From the NCBI GenBank assembly GCA_951217055.1, contig OX578285.1:55368024-55432023 (forward strand): a stretch of 64,000 nt of DNA, given 5' to 3'. The position numbers were made by a program, and so were the translations under genes. The stretch is from Gerris lacustris (taxonomy: Eukaryota; Arthropoda; Insecta; Hemiptera; Gerridae). Positions 42,082 to 49,995 of this stretch are shown piece after piece. Within the stretch, counting starts at the first letter, position 1. Each line of letters starts with the position of its first letter. The notes beneath the pieces were generated by a model. It was not told the origin of the DNA, ran no database searches, and saw only the letters and a program-made list of their open reading frames with translations.

Positions 42082-44083
42082 AACATAAAAATAAAATAAA
42101 TAAAAAACCAACCAACAAAACTAATAAAACTAAATAAACTTCGCTTCCAAGTAACAACTTTGTTTTAACATCATATTCGTTACAAAATGTTAAATGTTAA
42201 TGTTACTATTGTATTGAGAAAAATTAAATACATACAACAGCTTTCATTAAAATTTATTAAACAGTCAAAAACTTAATATGTAGAAAAATAATTTTGATAA
42301 TTATTAATTTTTATTATGATATCAATGATATCAAAAGTTCTAATATTTTAATTTACAAAAACATTTGCTAGATCTTTTTTCCAATAAAAAGGCGAGCAAA
42401 ACTGAAATATAAATAAACAAAACGTAAAAAAATTGGTAGATACATATTTGGCTTACAACTATCGGTGCGACTCTGCACTGATTGTTCAATTTACTTACGG
42501 CTTATTTTAAGCTATTCCTTTATTTAAATGTAGAATACTTCTATAGATTTTGCCGTACGCTTCTTTATCTTTCAGTTTCATTTAAATATGGATCCTAAAT
42601 ACAGTACAATATCGGTATCATATAAAAAAAAAATCTAAGATTTATAAAATACTTCTTATCTATAAAACTATTATTGTACCTTTGCGTTCTAAAACTACGT
42701 ATTTATGAATTTTTTATAACATAAATTATCAGCTTTTTCTTGCACCTAAATTATAATTATATAACGTCTTTAGTAAAAACCGGGACATTTTGGCGTCCTG
42801 AAAAGTGTTTTCGGTACACCGGGACTTTGAGTCCAAAACCGGGACAATCCCGGAAAACCAGGACGTCTGGCAACCCTATATACTTAATGTTTATTTTTTA
42901 ATTTAATGTACAACAGAAAAAAACATATATAGGTTTGTAGAAATATATACCTATGTTGATGTGATGAGGTATACATAAGTTTGTACGATATCATACCATG
43001 CAATTCTTCAAAGCAACTGAGTAACTATATTCAGTTAAATTATTTTATCACCAAATGTGGAAGGCAATAAAAAAGCGTTGTAAACAAGTTATACGTCTTT
43101 GTTAAAATCTGCATAAAGATAATTATGAACATAGACTAGCCAGAGAAAATAAGCAACGAGGAACTTTTTTTTGGGGGGGGGGGGGGGGAACAGCCAAAAT
43201 TCAATATAAAGTGGAGAAACACTGACAGACAAACCTAATATAATGTTATGAGGGCTATAAGTTTAAAATAGACATACTTAGTTCTCTTGTTACATCATCT
43301 GATACAAACAAAGTAACTTGTTGCACGGTTACAATGTTTTGTATCTAATAGCATTAATAGTTTGCCCCTGCCATATATTTAATATTGTTAAACCAAAATA
43401 CAATTTTACATAACAATCCGTTATATTATATGCAATATCTCATATCCTGTGTGTGTCTTTGTGTTACATACAGAGAACACACAAAGGACGTAGAAACAAT
43501 ATAAAGTAAGTTATATAAAGTAATTTAGAACACACAACAACAATTTATCATTTTAGAATTAGCCGAATCTAACCTGTAAGTTTGCAACCTACTTTTTTAA
43601 TAAATGGACGGTTTAAGGAATTTAAATACGTTGCTCGGAAGGAATATAAGTATTATCGAGTAATTAGTTAACCAAGTTGAAATATGATTAATTTAAGTAA
43701 TGATATGGGGTGAAAAAATGTTTTTGGAATAATAAAGAAGGCTAGGTAAATAATGCTCGTGAGATAAGGATGTAAGCATAATAGTTTACCTGAGATTGTG
43801 CAACTGTAATTTCTTCTTCAACAGGGGTATCTTCGGCGGCGGTATTAGTTCCAGCATTAGTCATACTTTCCTTCTTCAGTTTTTTCTTAATTTTTTTTAG
43901 TTTCTTGGCCTCGGAATTGCGGTCGGTACTTGCCGGCCTGCTCTTCTCCTGTCTTCGATGTGCCATCACGTCGTCGTAAGACGAGTAGCCTTTCATCGCC
44001 AGCTTAGAGATGCCGTAAATGACGAAGCCCGACGATAAAGCGATCAAGGCGCAGATCAATGCGGCGTATATGTCGAAATCCAT
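25009..44083 (-). CDS. RRBP1-like: RRBP1/kinectin-like ER coiled-coil protein (whole coding span, 15 exons)
   Basis: Vertebrate RRBP1 (p180) and kinectin are ER-anchored coiled-coil proteins that bind ribosomes, microtubules or kinesin. The joined exons give 2310 bp, 769 residues and a stop, with every junction GT-AG and in phase. Residues 1-30 form an N-terminal membrane anchor, followed by MKGYSSYDDVMAHRRQE, the family's conserved post-anchor motif. Residues about 57-200 are Lys/Glu-rich with KKLKKIKKKLKK and KTKKKIKKKKE. From about 215 on the chain is heptad-like coiled coil. A conserved block, LRSKNWKVVEALEKAEASLQ (exon 11), matches the NWEAMEAL-type block of kinectin. There are no RRBP1 decapeptide repeats. 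All but two introns are phase 0, so skipped or missed exons cannot be excluded. Confidence 0.85.
25206..26252. mobile_element. TA-flanked foldback element with inverted internal cassettes
   Basis: CAGGGTGGTTCAAAAGTC and GACTTTTGGACCACCCTG are the inverted ends, with TA on both sides. C and G homopolymers abut each end. Inside, a cassette (ATGAAACTTGGGGGATCT... TTTTGCCCCC) is present twice on each strand, giving nested inverted repeats, with small hairpins such as TTTTGCCCCCCACAGGGGGG. No ORF of its own. A partial second copy is at 33927-34458. Confidence 0.88.
26266..27256 (+). mobile_element. Tigger-like (pogo) transposon, decayed
   Basis: CAGTAGAGCGTCGATTATCC at the left and GGATAATCGACGCTCTACT-type sequence (with one change) at the right are the ends. 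TTATCCGAAC is repeated three times near the left and twice near the right, as in Tigger-type elements. It lies 13 bp after the foldback element at 25206-26252, inside the last intron of the kinectin-like gene. Confidence 0.85.
26615..27010 (+). pseudogene. Tigger-type transposase N-terminal fragment
   Basis: Begins MTTKRKRVVLSI, then across stops and shifts reads FGVGQSTIT (helix-turn-helix) and CEKAVELNMKLGGDF (second DNA-binding half). These are the typical landmarks of pogo/Tigger and jerky-like DNA-binding regions. The DDE domain is absent. Stops at about 26691 and 26811 show that it is dead. Confidence 0.8.
27257..27661 (-). other. Intron sequence of the kinectin-like gene
   Basis: AT-rich, with no further element recognised between the Tigger relic and exon 14. 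Confidence 0.5.
27662..27736 (-). CDS. RRBP1-like: Kinectin-like gene, coding exon 14
   Basis: 25 codons, EQMLLNLELKIA...GSHPQ. Acceptor TATTTTTTCCAG, donor CCCCAG/GTACTT. Phase 0 on both sides. End of the coiled coil. Confidence 0.8.
27972..28109 (-). CDS. RRBP1-like: Kinectin-like gene, coding exon 13
   Basis: 46 codons starting DINVWVDKVEELINV and ending HYRSVINDL. Acceptor CTTTTTTGCAG, donor GATTTG/GTAAGA, phase 0. With exon 12 it covers the stretch that corresponds to the conserved LFPxV...YGEWL region of vertebrate kinectin, by position and general character. Confidence 0.85.
28579..28924 (+). repeat. 87-bp tandem repeat built on a Tigger-like TIR
   Basis: Four units starting CAGTAGAGTC at 28579, 28666, 28751 and 28838, leading into the intact element at 28925. 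Each unit is about 33 bp of transposon end plus about 54 bp of flank. Since 87 is divisible by 3, a repeated 29-residue frame runs on the - strand (28980-28633); it is not a gene. Confidence 0.9.
28925..29517 (-). mobile_element. Tigger-like MITE with transposase N-terminal remnant
   Basis: CAGTAGAGTCTCGCTAATCC at the left and TATCAAGACTCTACTG at the right, with TA on both sides. The - strand at about 29246-29130 reads SKRKHTNLPLAVKIDALL and then GVSLKTISHELRV, a pogo-type helix-turn-helix. Located in a kinectin intron. Confidence 0.85.
30100..30673 (-). mobile_element. piggyBac-type MITE with TTAA target sites
   Basis: TTAA at 30096-30099 and 30674-30677 flank CCCTTCGTGGCACGG and its counterpart CCGTGTCTCTAAGGG. 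Subterminal repeats include GGCGCACTTTATGTGCC and GGCGCACTCAATGTGCC. On the - strand near 30425-30370 an acidic MSD-type frame broken by stops may be an old transposase N terminus. The right end is 47 bp from the donor of exon 12. Confidence 0.85.
30721..30822 (-). CDS. RRBP1-like: Kinectin-like gene, coding exon 12
   Basis: 34 codons starting TIYDAVIKNIKARISHV and ending GDISSVE. Acceptor TATTTTTAG, donor GTTGAG/GTAATA, phase 0. Confidence 0.85.
31129..32400. mobile_element. Foldback element with hammerhead-like ends, carrying a nested transposon
   Basis: The left end AGTAGTGAT... and right end ...ATCACTACT are inverted, and homology continues through GTTACTCTGAGACCTTTC against GAAAGGTCTCAGAGTAAC. 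The right arm includes CTGAAGATGACATTTTAGG and then GAAAGG, like the motif at 62255. The interior is occupied by the element at 31407-32276. Confidence 0.65.
31407..32276 (+). mobile_element. TA-flanked DNA transposon remnant (nested)
   Basis: TAGGGTAAATGTCTGCAC at the left and GTGCGGATCTTTGCCCCCAC...CCCTA at the right are approximate inverted ends flanked by TA. Open but broken frames such as GKSGRTRPQIIILVKWW near 32070 may be transposase debris. I cannot assign the family. Confidence 0.6.
32679..32771 (-). CDS. RRBP1-like: Kinectin-like gene, coding exon 11
   Basis: 31 codons, ELRSKNWKVVEALEKAEASL and on to KNQP. This is the most recognisable kinectin/RRBP1 block. Acceptor ATATTGTAG, donor AACCT/GTAAGT, phase 0. 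An open frame running past the donor is intron read-through. Confidence 0.9.
32972..33272 (-). CDS. RRBP1-like: Kinectin-like gene, coding exon 10
   Basis: 301 bp. The first G completes a Leu codon, then LDEKNQVLNEIST... to DSHKHRNN. Strong heptad character (NQKEASIEKLKTEM, TIDTLNAELTSL). Acceptor TTTTATTCTAG, donor AATAAT/GTAAGT. The + strand open frame opposite it is a shadow. Confidence 0.9.
33450..33580 (-). CDS. RRBP1-like: Kinectin-like gene, coding exon 9
   Basis: 131 bp, VAKANHEARQYQKMADTLE to DHSECQA plus two bases. Acceptor CAATGATAG, donor GCATT/GTAAGT. Its downstream intron is phase 2, matching exon 10. Confidence 0.88.
33680..33805 (-). CDS. RRBP1-like: Kinectin-like gene, coding exon 8
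   Basis: 42 codons, ILNLAKQLEESRSEN to AECEKLKME. Acceptor AAAATTCCAG, donor ATGGAG/GTGATA, phase 0. Coiled coil. Confidence 0.9.
33927..34458. mobile_element. Truncated copy of the CAGGGTGG foldback element
   Basis: Begins TA/CAGGGTGGTCCAAAAGTC with a C run and follows the left half of 25206-26252. It ends in a GGGGGAAAAATATTGGAG stretch without the right TIR. The - strand frame inside matches a frame in 25979-26191 only through shared repeat DNA. Confidence 0.85.
34480..34674 (-). repeat. tRNA-derived SINE (type-II tRNA-like head)
   Basis: Read on the - strand from 34674: GTGAGCCGATGTGGCCGTGT provides an A box (TGGCCGTGTGG) like tRNA-Ser/Leu. The B box TGGGTTCAATCCCTC lies about 75 bases later, and an unrelated tail follows (ATGGCTCACTAATAATC...). 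It directly abuts the truncated foldback copy. Confidence 0.7.
34800..34886 (-). CDS. RRBP1-like: Kinectin-like gene, coding exon 7
   Basis: 29 codons, EYRQVSALNVELDHLL to VNRLNTE. Acceptor TTCATTTCAG, donor ACTGAG/GTGAGG, phase 0. Confidence 0.88.
35044..35157 (-). CDS. RRBP1-like: Kinectin-like gene, coding exon 6
   Basis: 38 codons, TIVALQSQVNQLAAQLNEEQ to SLRLEE. Acceptor GTTTCTTTAG, donor GAAGAG/GTAAAG, phase 0. Coiled coil. Confidence 0.88.
35301..35867 (+). repeat. R1 repeat family, copy 4 (full length, in a kinectin intron)
   Basis: Runs from TATCTACGATTGATAC to GTACTATT. Contains the perfect 23-bp-arm hairpin at 35403-35454, the small ORF start at 35553 (MSDSNDYDEYEQNNTPPEII, then frameshifted) and the inverted-repeat tail. 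Confidence 0.9.
36047..36148 (-). CDS. RRBP1-like: Kinectin-like gene, coding exon 5
   Basis: 34 codons, LKQQLNEEHIIVNKLQ to ISHEQHHE. Acceptor CTTATTTCAG, donor CATGAG/GTAAAT, phase 0. Confidence 0.88.
36394..36853. repeat. Near-perfect palindrome with 157-bp arms
   Basis: The left arm (36394-36550) and right arm (36697-36853) are complementary apart from about two changes. The spacer of 146 bp is mostly an ATTT-type simple repeat. Outer ends GTGGCGACAGCCAATCAG and its complement. It lies in a kinectin intron. Either a young foldback MITE or an inverted duplication. Confidence 0.92.
36854..37839 (-). other. Intron sequence, nothing recognised
   Basis: AT-rich, with no gene or clear repeat between the palindrome and exon 4. 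Confidence 0.5.
37840..38094 (-). CDS. RRBP1-like: Kinectin-like gene, coding exon 4
   Basis: 85 codons, GKQDPMLKLKKQVMEMEKLH to AFHINIQQ. Acceptor TCTTTGGCAG, donor CAACAG/GTACTA, phase 0. First strong coiled-coil segment. Confidence 0.9.
38383..38470 (-). pseudogene. Possible worn tRNA-like fragment
   Basis: On the - strand GTAGTTCGGTGGTAGCA resembles an A box and CCGATTCAAA a B box about 50 bases on. Too degraded for a confident call. Confidence 0.3.
38631..38849. mobile_element. MITE related to 9914-10102
   Basis: Shares GACACTCAGATTGGCCAAT and TTTGCCTAGTTGGCCCAAC in the same order. Ends GCATTATGAGTTGTGACT and AGTCACACCTCATAACGTGC are imperfect inverted repeats. Confidence 0.6.
39116..39231 (-). 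CDS. RRBP1-like: Kinectin-like gene, coding exon 3
   Basis: 116 bp, (G)KLTLQSLLPLLKQAEF to LLNKDDSEWLK. It corresponds in position and character to the conserved helix pair before the coiled coil in kinectin. Acceptor TATTATTTTAG, donor TTAAAG/GTCAGT; enters in phase 1. Confidence 0.88.
39635..39992 (-). CDS. RRBP1-like: Kinectin-like gene, coding exon 2 (lysine-rich)
   Basis: 358 bp, EEITEIPSVVLVPPKAEEK to KKKENSVEETG. Rich in Lys, Glu, Val and Pro, a low-complexity basic/acidic stretch as in the ribosome-binding region of RRBP1. Acceptor TATTTTTGTAG, donor AAACTG/GTAATA. Two + strand open frames opposite it (39747-40083) are shadows. Confidence 0.9.
40575..42009 (-). mobile_element. piggyBac-type element nested in the hAT element
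   Basis: TTAA at 40571-40574 and 42010-42013 flank CCCTTTGAGTACT and its exact complement AGTACTCAAAGGG. The right subterminal region holds three copies of the palindrome ACGTAAATTTACGT (the last with one change) at 42-44-bp spacing. An acidic N-terminal transposase ORF is at 41283-41065. Total 1.4 kb, so internally deleted. Confidence 0.93.
41065..41283 (-). pseudogene. piggyBac transposase N-terminal fragment
   Basis: 72-codon frame MPVDRNRRRLWTDEELLDI followed by a Ser/Asp/Glu-rich stretch (SDSEEDFDESSDDEF). This is the usual acidic start of piggyBac-family transposases. It ends soon after a basic patch; the catalytic DDD domain is gone. Confidence 0.75.
42887..43789 (-). other. Intron sequence with a poly-G tract
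   Basis: AT-rich intron, G run near 43174-43188, otherwise nothing recognised. Confidence 0.5.
43790..44083 (-). CDS. RRBP1-like: Kinectin-like gene, first coding exon (membrane anchor)
   Basis: 98 codons starting MDFDIYAALICALIALSSGF. Residues 7-27 form a hydrophobic helix, followed by SKLAMKGYSSYDDV and basic residues, so a type of N-terminal ER anchor with the bulk in the cytosol. A KKLKKIKKKLKK stretch and a Thr/Glu-rich end follow. Donor TCTCAG/GTAAAC. I start at ATG 44083 because an acceptor (TACTGTTTCAG) lies 16 bases upstream, at 44100, which makes the upstream open frame intronic. Confidence 0.92.
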
Positions 44084-44099
44084 GACCAAATAACACCTC
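44084..44099 (-). other. 5' UTR part of the first coding exon
   Basis: Sixteen bases between the acceptor AG and the ATG. The context before the start, TTGGTCATGG, has a favourable G at +4. Confidence 0.65.
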
Positions 44100-44344
44100 C
44101 TGAAACAGTAGGAAACCAAGTGTTAACTCCGGCTGTGAGCTAGGTGAAAGTCGCATTAGCAAAACTGTCGGCGATTCCGTAAAACTGTAAGTTCCGACGT
44201 TTTAACAGATATGAAATGCTCGACTATTTAACGACAAATCTTACTTCACCGGCGTCAAATGTAGTACCGACGAAAGTACTCAATTTAACAAAAATACGAA
44301 GTAATTTAGTGGTTTACTTCGGTCGAGAAACTATGTGAACTTAC

Positions 44345-44550
44345 AGGAGACGGCGGAGCTATCGATACCACGGCTGCAACCCAACGTTAGGATAATTTAA
44401 CGGCAATGAATACAGAGTTATCGAAGAGATAATCGCGAACGGGGTACTACAAATCAGTCTGTCACATCGGTAAACGAAAGGAGAAAGAAATAAAAGTAAA
44501 CTTCAAACTCTGCCACTTGGAAGGGCGGAGGTGAATGAATGGTTAAAAAT
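44345..44550 (-). promoter_or_regulatory. Probable 5' UTR exon and promoter of the kinectin-like gene
   Basis: A strong donor (CTCCT/GTAAGT at 44345/44344 on -) lies 245 bp before the coding exon acceptor, in a region with more C, G and CpG than anything nearby. The transcription start is not defined; no TATA box is obvious at a fixed position. Confidence 0.5.
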
Positions 44551-45621
44551 CAGGCTGTGCTCCAACAAACTCTCCCACGCAAAAACTCCCTAACATATCA
44601 GGCTTGACCTTTTCACGTAATCATAATATTATTATTTTGTTTTACCTAAGGTTAATTTGAAAAACATTATTATGTTTAAAAGAAGCTCAGACGTTAACCT
44701 AAATAAAAAATAAATAAATCCGTTCCTACATTATCACTCTTTTCTTCATATACAAATATCATTATCCGGGGGGGGGGGGGGGGCGGATTTCTTTTATTAC
44801 AATTCCTTAAGTTTATTTATTTATATAAAGTTAAAATTATTTATAAATAAATTTTATTCAATATTTGTGAGTTTCTTATATGAGGGTAATCATTGATTTA
44901 ACAGAGATAGCTTTTGACCTCGCGCCCCCTATTCAAAAAGAGTCGTCACGATGAAAATCAGTGTCCATTGTCCATAAAGGAAATTGTCAAACTAATCGCA
45001 TCAACTGTATAATTCTACATTATATTAAAAATTATTTTATTGCAAGACATAATTAATTAGGTAAAATCGGATTGTACGTGCCCCCACTTTGAGGTTAGGT
45101 GATAAAATCCCGCATATTAAATTAAATAATATTTGTGTACCCTTAATTTTGTGTACCCTTGAATTTTCTATAGCCGCTCCGCACCGCTTCGCGGTGCTCC
45201 GCTCATTTTCTGAAGAAAAACAACCCTCCTGTGTATAAACCAGGTAGTTCACCAGTAAGTTTTTTGAGGACTATTACACGGTGAACTGATAGAGCATTCG
45301 GTGAGTAAGTTTCGCAAGATTCTACGTTTGGTATTACATATTATAAAGTTCAAGTTCTGCAGGAGGTAGCCGCACCTCTATGGGTCTATTAGCTGGGCCC
45401 CCTGAGGACCGGTATAATCTAATCTAAAATGGTTCAGATATTTAAAAAAACAGACACAATGATTACAACTTGTCCCTAGATAGCAGAATAAATGATAATG
45501 TTTACGGTCAAACCACTAAAACTTTAAAAATCTTATTACGACTAAGTAGTTCATCAATTCCTCTATTTCCGGCAAAGTAGCACGATATAATAAATGCATC
45601 AATTTCCTTGCATAATCTTGA

Positions 45622-45681
<60 letters not shown>

Positions 45682-46090
45682 TAATTAATTTGGGTTAATT
45701 TTAATAAAAATAACTATTTCAGCTCCGAAAATTTGGATTCAAACTCAAATAAAATACACGGAGTAACTATAAAAACACATCTATCTCCTTCAATTGCTAA
45801 TGTTTTATAAAATATGTTTGAATGCAAATGTACGCAAGAAATGTTTTTTTTATAAAAATTAACCAAGGTAAAAACCTGAAAATGTCCATGTATGGGTGAA
45901 ATTTATTTATTTTAAAAATAAATTTAAAAGAATATATTTATAAATTACTTATTCCTAAAGACCGAATGGAGAAAGAAAAAGTTTTAAAAATAAAAAGGGG
46001 CTGAAGAATTAGACTATTATTGACTCTAATTTGGAATGCCTGGTCCTAATTGTTTTTATTCACTTTCTAAATTTTAAAGCAAGAAAAAGA
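44551..46090. other. Intergenic, with microsatellite and a possible Helitron end
   Basis: Contains a G run near 44768-44783 and an (AT)n run at 45627-45676. On the - strand, a hairpin GCACCGCGAAGCGGTGC at 45197-45181 is followed by GGAGCGG and CTAT, resembling the Helitron-type 3' end at 56299-56326 but without a correct CTRR. No gene. Confidence 0.45.
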
Positions 46091-46133
46091 CTAATAAAAT
46101 GCATGTACTTGTGCTGAGTGTAACCTTCAGGGA

Positions 46134-46717
46134 GTGCTATGGGTGGGTGACGGTAGTGGCGCGGCTGAGGGTGACCAAACCCCCAGTGTCTCAGGACGTT
46201 TTACGAGACCTCAAGCTCCGCAAGCCTTTACTTTTAAACCTGAGGACTGGCCAGCGTGGAGAAGGAGGTATGAACGTAATAGGCGGGTTACGAAGTTGGA
46301 TCGGGCCGACGACGTTCAGCAGATGGATCATTTCATATACGCGTTGGGGGATGTGGTCGCCGAAGATGGTTTGAATAGTTTTCAGTTATCGGGGGCAGAC
46401 GCGAAAGTTTTCAAAAAAGTTATCGAGAAGTTTGACGGGTATTAAGTGTCGAAGCGTAATGTCCTCTTTGAAAAAGCTGTATTCAATGGCCGGCGGCAGA
46501 GAGAAGGGGAAGACGTCGAAAGATGGACTTATTTACGTTATCCAGATATTGCGAATTTGTTAATCTTCGGGAGGAGTTTATTCGGAATAGGATCGTGGTC
46601 GGACTACTAGATGCAGATCTTGCAGAGGACTTGCAAATGGACCCTGGCCTAACTCTAGAAAAGGCGAAATTGGAGGCGAAGATAAACGAACAGGTTAAGA
46701 AACATAGACTGCAGTAA
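46134..46717 (+). pseudogene. Ty3/Gypsy-type gag fragment, frameshifted
   Basis: A first frame (46134-46445) includes FTFKPEDWPAWRRRYE, a common start of the gag of these retrotransposons. A second frame (46523-46717) includes REEFIRNRIVVGLLDADLAE and LTLEKAKLEAK. The two are out of frame with each other and neither continues to a Cys-His nucleocapsid motif. Old, dead copy; no LTRs recognised. Confidence 0.8.
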
Positions 46718-47027
46718 GGGGAGAAGAGCCAAAAGATGAGTCGACATTGGTGTGTGCCGTCTCTAGAAGAAGGGTTGCAGCAAATATGGGGACCAACCAT
46801 ACTATTTACAATGATAGTGGCCGGTTTCGAAGAACGAACTCGATATCGATAAGGGCCCCCCCCCCGAAATGATTACATAACTTGGACCCGCAATACATTA
46901 AAAACCAAACGAGCACAGTAATATCAGATGCATTCGCATTTTCTGTAAATATTTCCCAATAAAAGGAATTAATTAAGTATTATTAGGGTGAGTATGCACT
47001 TAATCACCCCAATTGCGCTCGACCGGG

Positions 47028-47530
47028 ATTTTGATACTGGTCCGGTTGTCGGCTGGGCCCGGACTTTTGCCGATAGAATTAAAACATTATACCAGCCCGA
47101 TAGTGAGCTGGGCCCGGATTTTTGCCGGCAGAATTAAATCATAAAACATTATACCGGCCCGATTGTCAGCTGGGCCCGGATATTTGCAGGCAGAATTAAA
47201 TCATTAAACACTGTACCGGCCCGATTGTGGCTGGGCCCGGAATTTTGCCGACAAAATTAAAACATTAAACACTGTAGTACTGGCCCGATTTTCGGCTGGG
47301 CCCGGAATTTTTGCCGGCAGAATTAAATCATTAAACATCATACATCATACTGGCCCGATTGTCAGTGGGCCCGGATTTTTGCCGCCAGAATTAAATCATT
47401 AAACATTATACCAGCCCGATTGTTAGGTGGGCCCGGATTTTTGCCAATAAAATTAAAACATTAAACACTATTTATCTGCTGGGCCCGAATTTCGGTCGAT
47501 GGAATTAAATTAGGACGCATAATCTAAGTC
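47028..47530 (+). repeat. GC-rich minisatellite, unit about 60 bp, about 8 copies
   Basis: Each unit contains CGGCCCGATTGTCAGCTGGG or a variant, then CCCGGATTTTTGCCGGCAG and AATTAAATCATTAAACATTA. Units differ by small changes. The GC-rich blocks stand out in this AT-rich region. It lies between the gag and RT fragments, so it may be part of the retroelement's non-coding DNA. Confidence 0.88.
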
Positions 47531-47944
47531 TTTCCCAATTGCCGGCATGGCACGTAATTAAATTAAATGAGGCCCGAGTCAACTCGGACTTTTGCCGATG
47601 AAATTACATTTATTATATTAAGAGATGCAAACTAGACTGGCTTAAACGGGGAAATGATAGGAGAAGGGAGTTGTTTGATTTTATTAGCAAATTTTTGTTT
47701 TGGACCAGGATTGTGTGTAGAACACTACGTGGGTCCTCTTATCTATATGGCATTTCCCGGGCTTAGCGACTCGGGCCGGACTAGTGTTGGTCAATATTAA
47801 GTGTGAAAACAGAGGCAATATAAATAAATCGGTTAGCCATATTGTGACAAAACTTTTACATATTACATAGTAATACTAAATTTAAGTCCAAAGACTCAAA
47901 AAGTGCTCAGAAAACATTTGATGTTAAATGTCCCAATTAATTAC

Positions 47945-48520
47945 CTAGTACATATCTTAACAACTACTCGTTCAATTTTAATGAAATTGGGATGGCAGTA
48001 ATTAGCATAATAATTAAGCATTGTTGGTCCCATATAAGTTCCAACCTTATTTATTTCTACCTATGTCTTCAAAAGTACTCATCTGATTTTTATGAAATTT
48101 GGCTGATCGAAAGTAGCTCACAGATGGCCCCAGATTAATTTCAACAGTCTGCGCGAAATAGGACGCAAGGAACCATTATGCACTAATTGAATACTACAAT
48201 ATTTTATTATACATTATTTTACAATAATTAAAGTATCAATCTAGCAACATTTTAAGTGCGCAGACTTTTGAAATTAATCTAGATTTATCTGCTGACAACG
48301 TTAAACAAACCATTCAAATTTCACAAATATCAGATGCGTATTTTTTAAGATATAGGTGTAAATAAATGTATGTCTGAGCGCATTTGGAAGAGAAACGAAT
48401 AGGTGCAGAATATTGCAACTTATATGAGACCAGCAATCCAGCAATGTTATAACCTGGCTAATATTGACATACCATAAAAATTGCATTAAAATCGGAAATA
48501 GCATTTAAGATAAGATGTTG
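47945..48520. repeat. Diverged foldback repeat
   Basis: About 250-bp arms in inverted orientation. Examples: AAGCATTGTTGGTCCCATATAAG against TTATATGAGACCAGCAATC, and AGATTAATTTCAACAGTC against ACTTTTGAAATTAATCTAG. Arms are clearly diverged, so it is older than the other foldbacks. Confidence 0.65.
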
Positions 48521-49049
48521 AATCGCAAAAATTGAGCGAAAGACATGCATGGGACGCAAAATGTTCCCCTATGTCTGAAACGGTTTTCTGGCTTAGAATT
48601 TTTGAAATCGGAGACATAAGAATCATGACTTGGGAAAATTAAATAAATTTGACAATAATAGGTTTTAAAGGCATAAAACTATTAAAGTATACGAAATAGT
48701 ACGTGAGGGAGCTAAGTGCCACTTTATCTGGCAGACTATTTACCTATGGTTACATTGTTTTTTATTGATTACAACAAGTAATTTGAAACCCATATTGAGG
48801 TCTGATAGCTAGAGTTTTTATAAAGTTGTACAACCTCTTTATAAGTTTTAGAAGTATGACAATTTTTTAGTTGTTATCTAATAGGATTTTAATTTTATTA
48901 AATATGAGGTTAGAAATCGAAATTAGATTGTTAAAAGGGGTAGAAATTAAAATTATAATAAATTATGGGGTATGATAAACCCGCATATAGTCACTCGAGG
49001 TTAAGTTGGGCCCCCCCCCCGAAAAATGTTTCTGTGTACGCTACTGTAC

Positions 49050-49194
49050 ACACTTAAATCAGTTTATTAAGAGGGAAAGGACCGAGATGCAGAGGGTAGA
49101 TGATGCGTTGGCTCTTATTGGTAAGGATGCTAAAGTTTTCAGTAAGCTGGATGCCAACTCAGGGTTTTGGCAGATCAAACTAGACATGGAGTGA
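49050..49194 (+). pseudogene. Ty3/Gypsy-type reverse transcriptase fragment
   Basis: A 62-codon frame ends with VDDALALIGKDAKVFSKLDA and then NSGFWQI, the conserved RT segment before the catalytic motif. It stops right after. On the same strand as the gag fragments 2.3 kb upstream, so probably the same dead element. Confidence 0.85.
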
Positions 49195-49995
49195 ACTGTG
49201 AGAGAGAGATCAGCGCAACTATTAGGGGAGTAAAAGATGAAAAGAAGTGGTTAGAGGTGGTTAGAGGTGGTTAGAGGTGGTTAGAGTCCCTTCCCCCCTC
49301 CTCTCTCCTCCAACTAGCCCTGGTTTATCTTCAGGAGCTTATCTTATTATCGTAGCGTGCATCTATTGTCTATCATAATCAGTCGTGTTTTTGTTTTGAT
49401 GTGACCACGTGCGATTTCGTAATTATAAATAACGAAAAATCTCTTATTGTCTAGTTTCAACCTATTAAATAAAGTGTGAAACTCTCCTTCTTCATCTCTG
49501 GCAGCATTTATTGCGTGCACCGTGCACCCAAAGTCTTTTTTTCCTGGTCTGTTGTTCAGCCGCAAGTAGCGTAGCTATTACAACAGCCTCTTCCTCATCA
49601 CTACTACTACTATTATCAATAAAATAACTCATGTCGAACCGTACCAGTGGATAGCTGAAACAAGACTGGCTTGTTGATGAGATGAGCGGATCCTGTGTGG
49701 GACAAGCCTTTAAGAGGGAAAATATTTTCTACAATTCTAGTTTGCTCAAAGGACCTACATTTTGGTCTATGTCACTGGGAATAGTAGTTCCTAGATATGA
49801 CTAAAACTTCTGAGACATTTGAAGTCCACTGATGGAAAGAAAGCAGCGGGAATAAGGGCTATACATTGTAGATATGAAAATCTAGGTTGAGAAAACAACA
49901 AAGTAGATTAGCTTTCTAGGTTTAAACAAATAATACATTACGATGGGATTCACAAAATCTCAGACGAACGAAGTATCCTGCGGAGATCTAGAGTT
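49195..49995. other. Unassigned; short GTGGTTAGAG direct repeat at 49248-49286
   Basis: Four tandem copies of a 10-bp unit, then unremarkable DNA. No gene. Confidence 0.5.

Larger units (their letters stand above)
40181..42878. mobile_element. hAT-type element with perfect 8-bp target duplication
   Basis: TAGGGTTGCAAGA at the left and TCTGGCAACCCTA at the right are the ends. They are flanked by identical TATACTTA (40173-40180, 42879-42886). Subterminal text with AAAACCGGGACA repeats. It shares an internal GGGGTCCGGGGAAAA module with the MITE at 16791. Minus its nested insertion it is about 1.26 kb and non-coding. Located in intron 1 of the coding region. Confidence 0.92.

Noticed and set aside
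44084..44119. Upstream extension of the first kinectin exon frame
   Set aside because: It crosses a good splice acceptor and has no ATG; the ATG at 44083 fits the family start.
45280..45370. Possible tRNA-like sequence (TGAACTGATAGAGCATTCGG)
   Set aside because: No convincing acceptor or T-arm pairing could be drawn.
47028..47530. CRISPR-like array
   Set aside because: Eukaryotic context, units are near-identical throughout with no unique spacers; it is a minisatellite.
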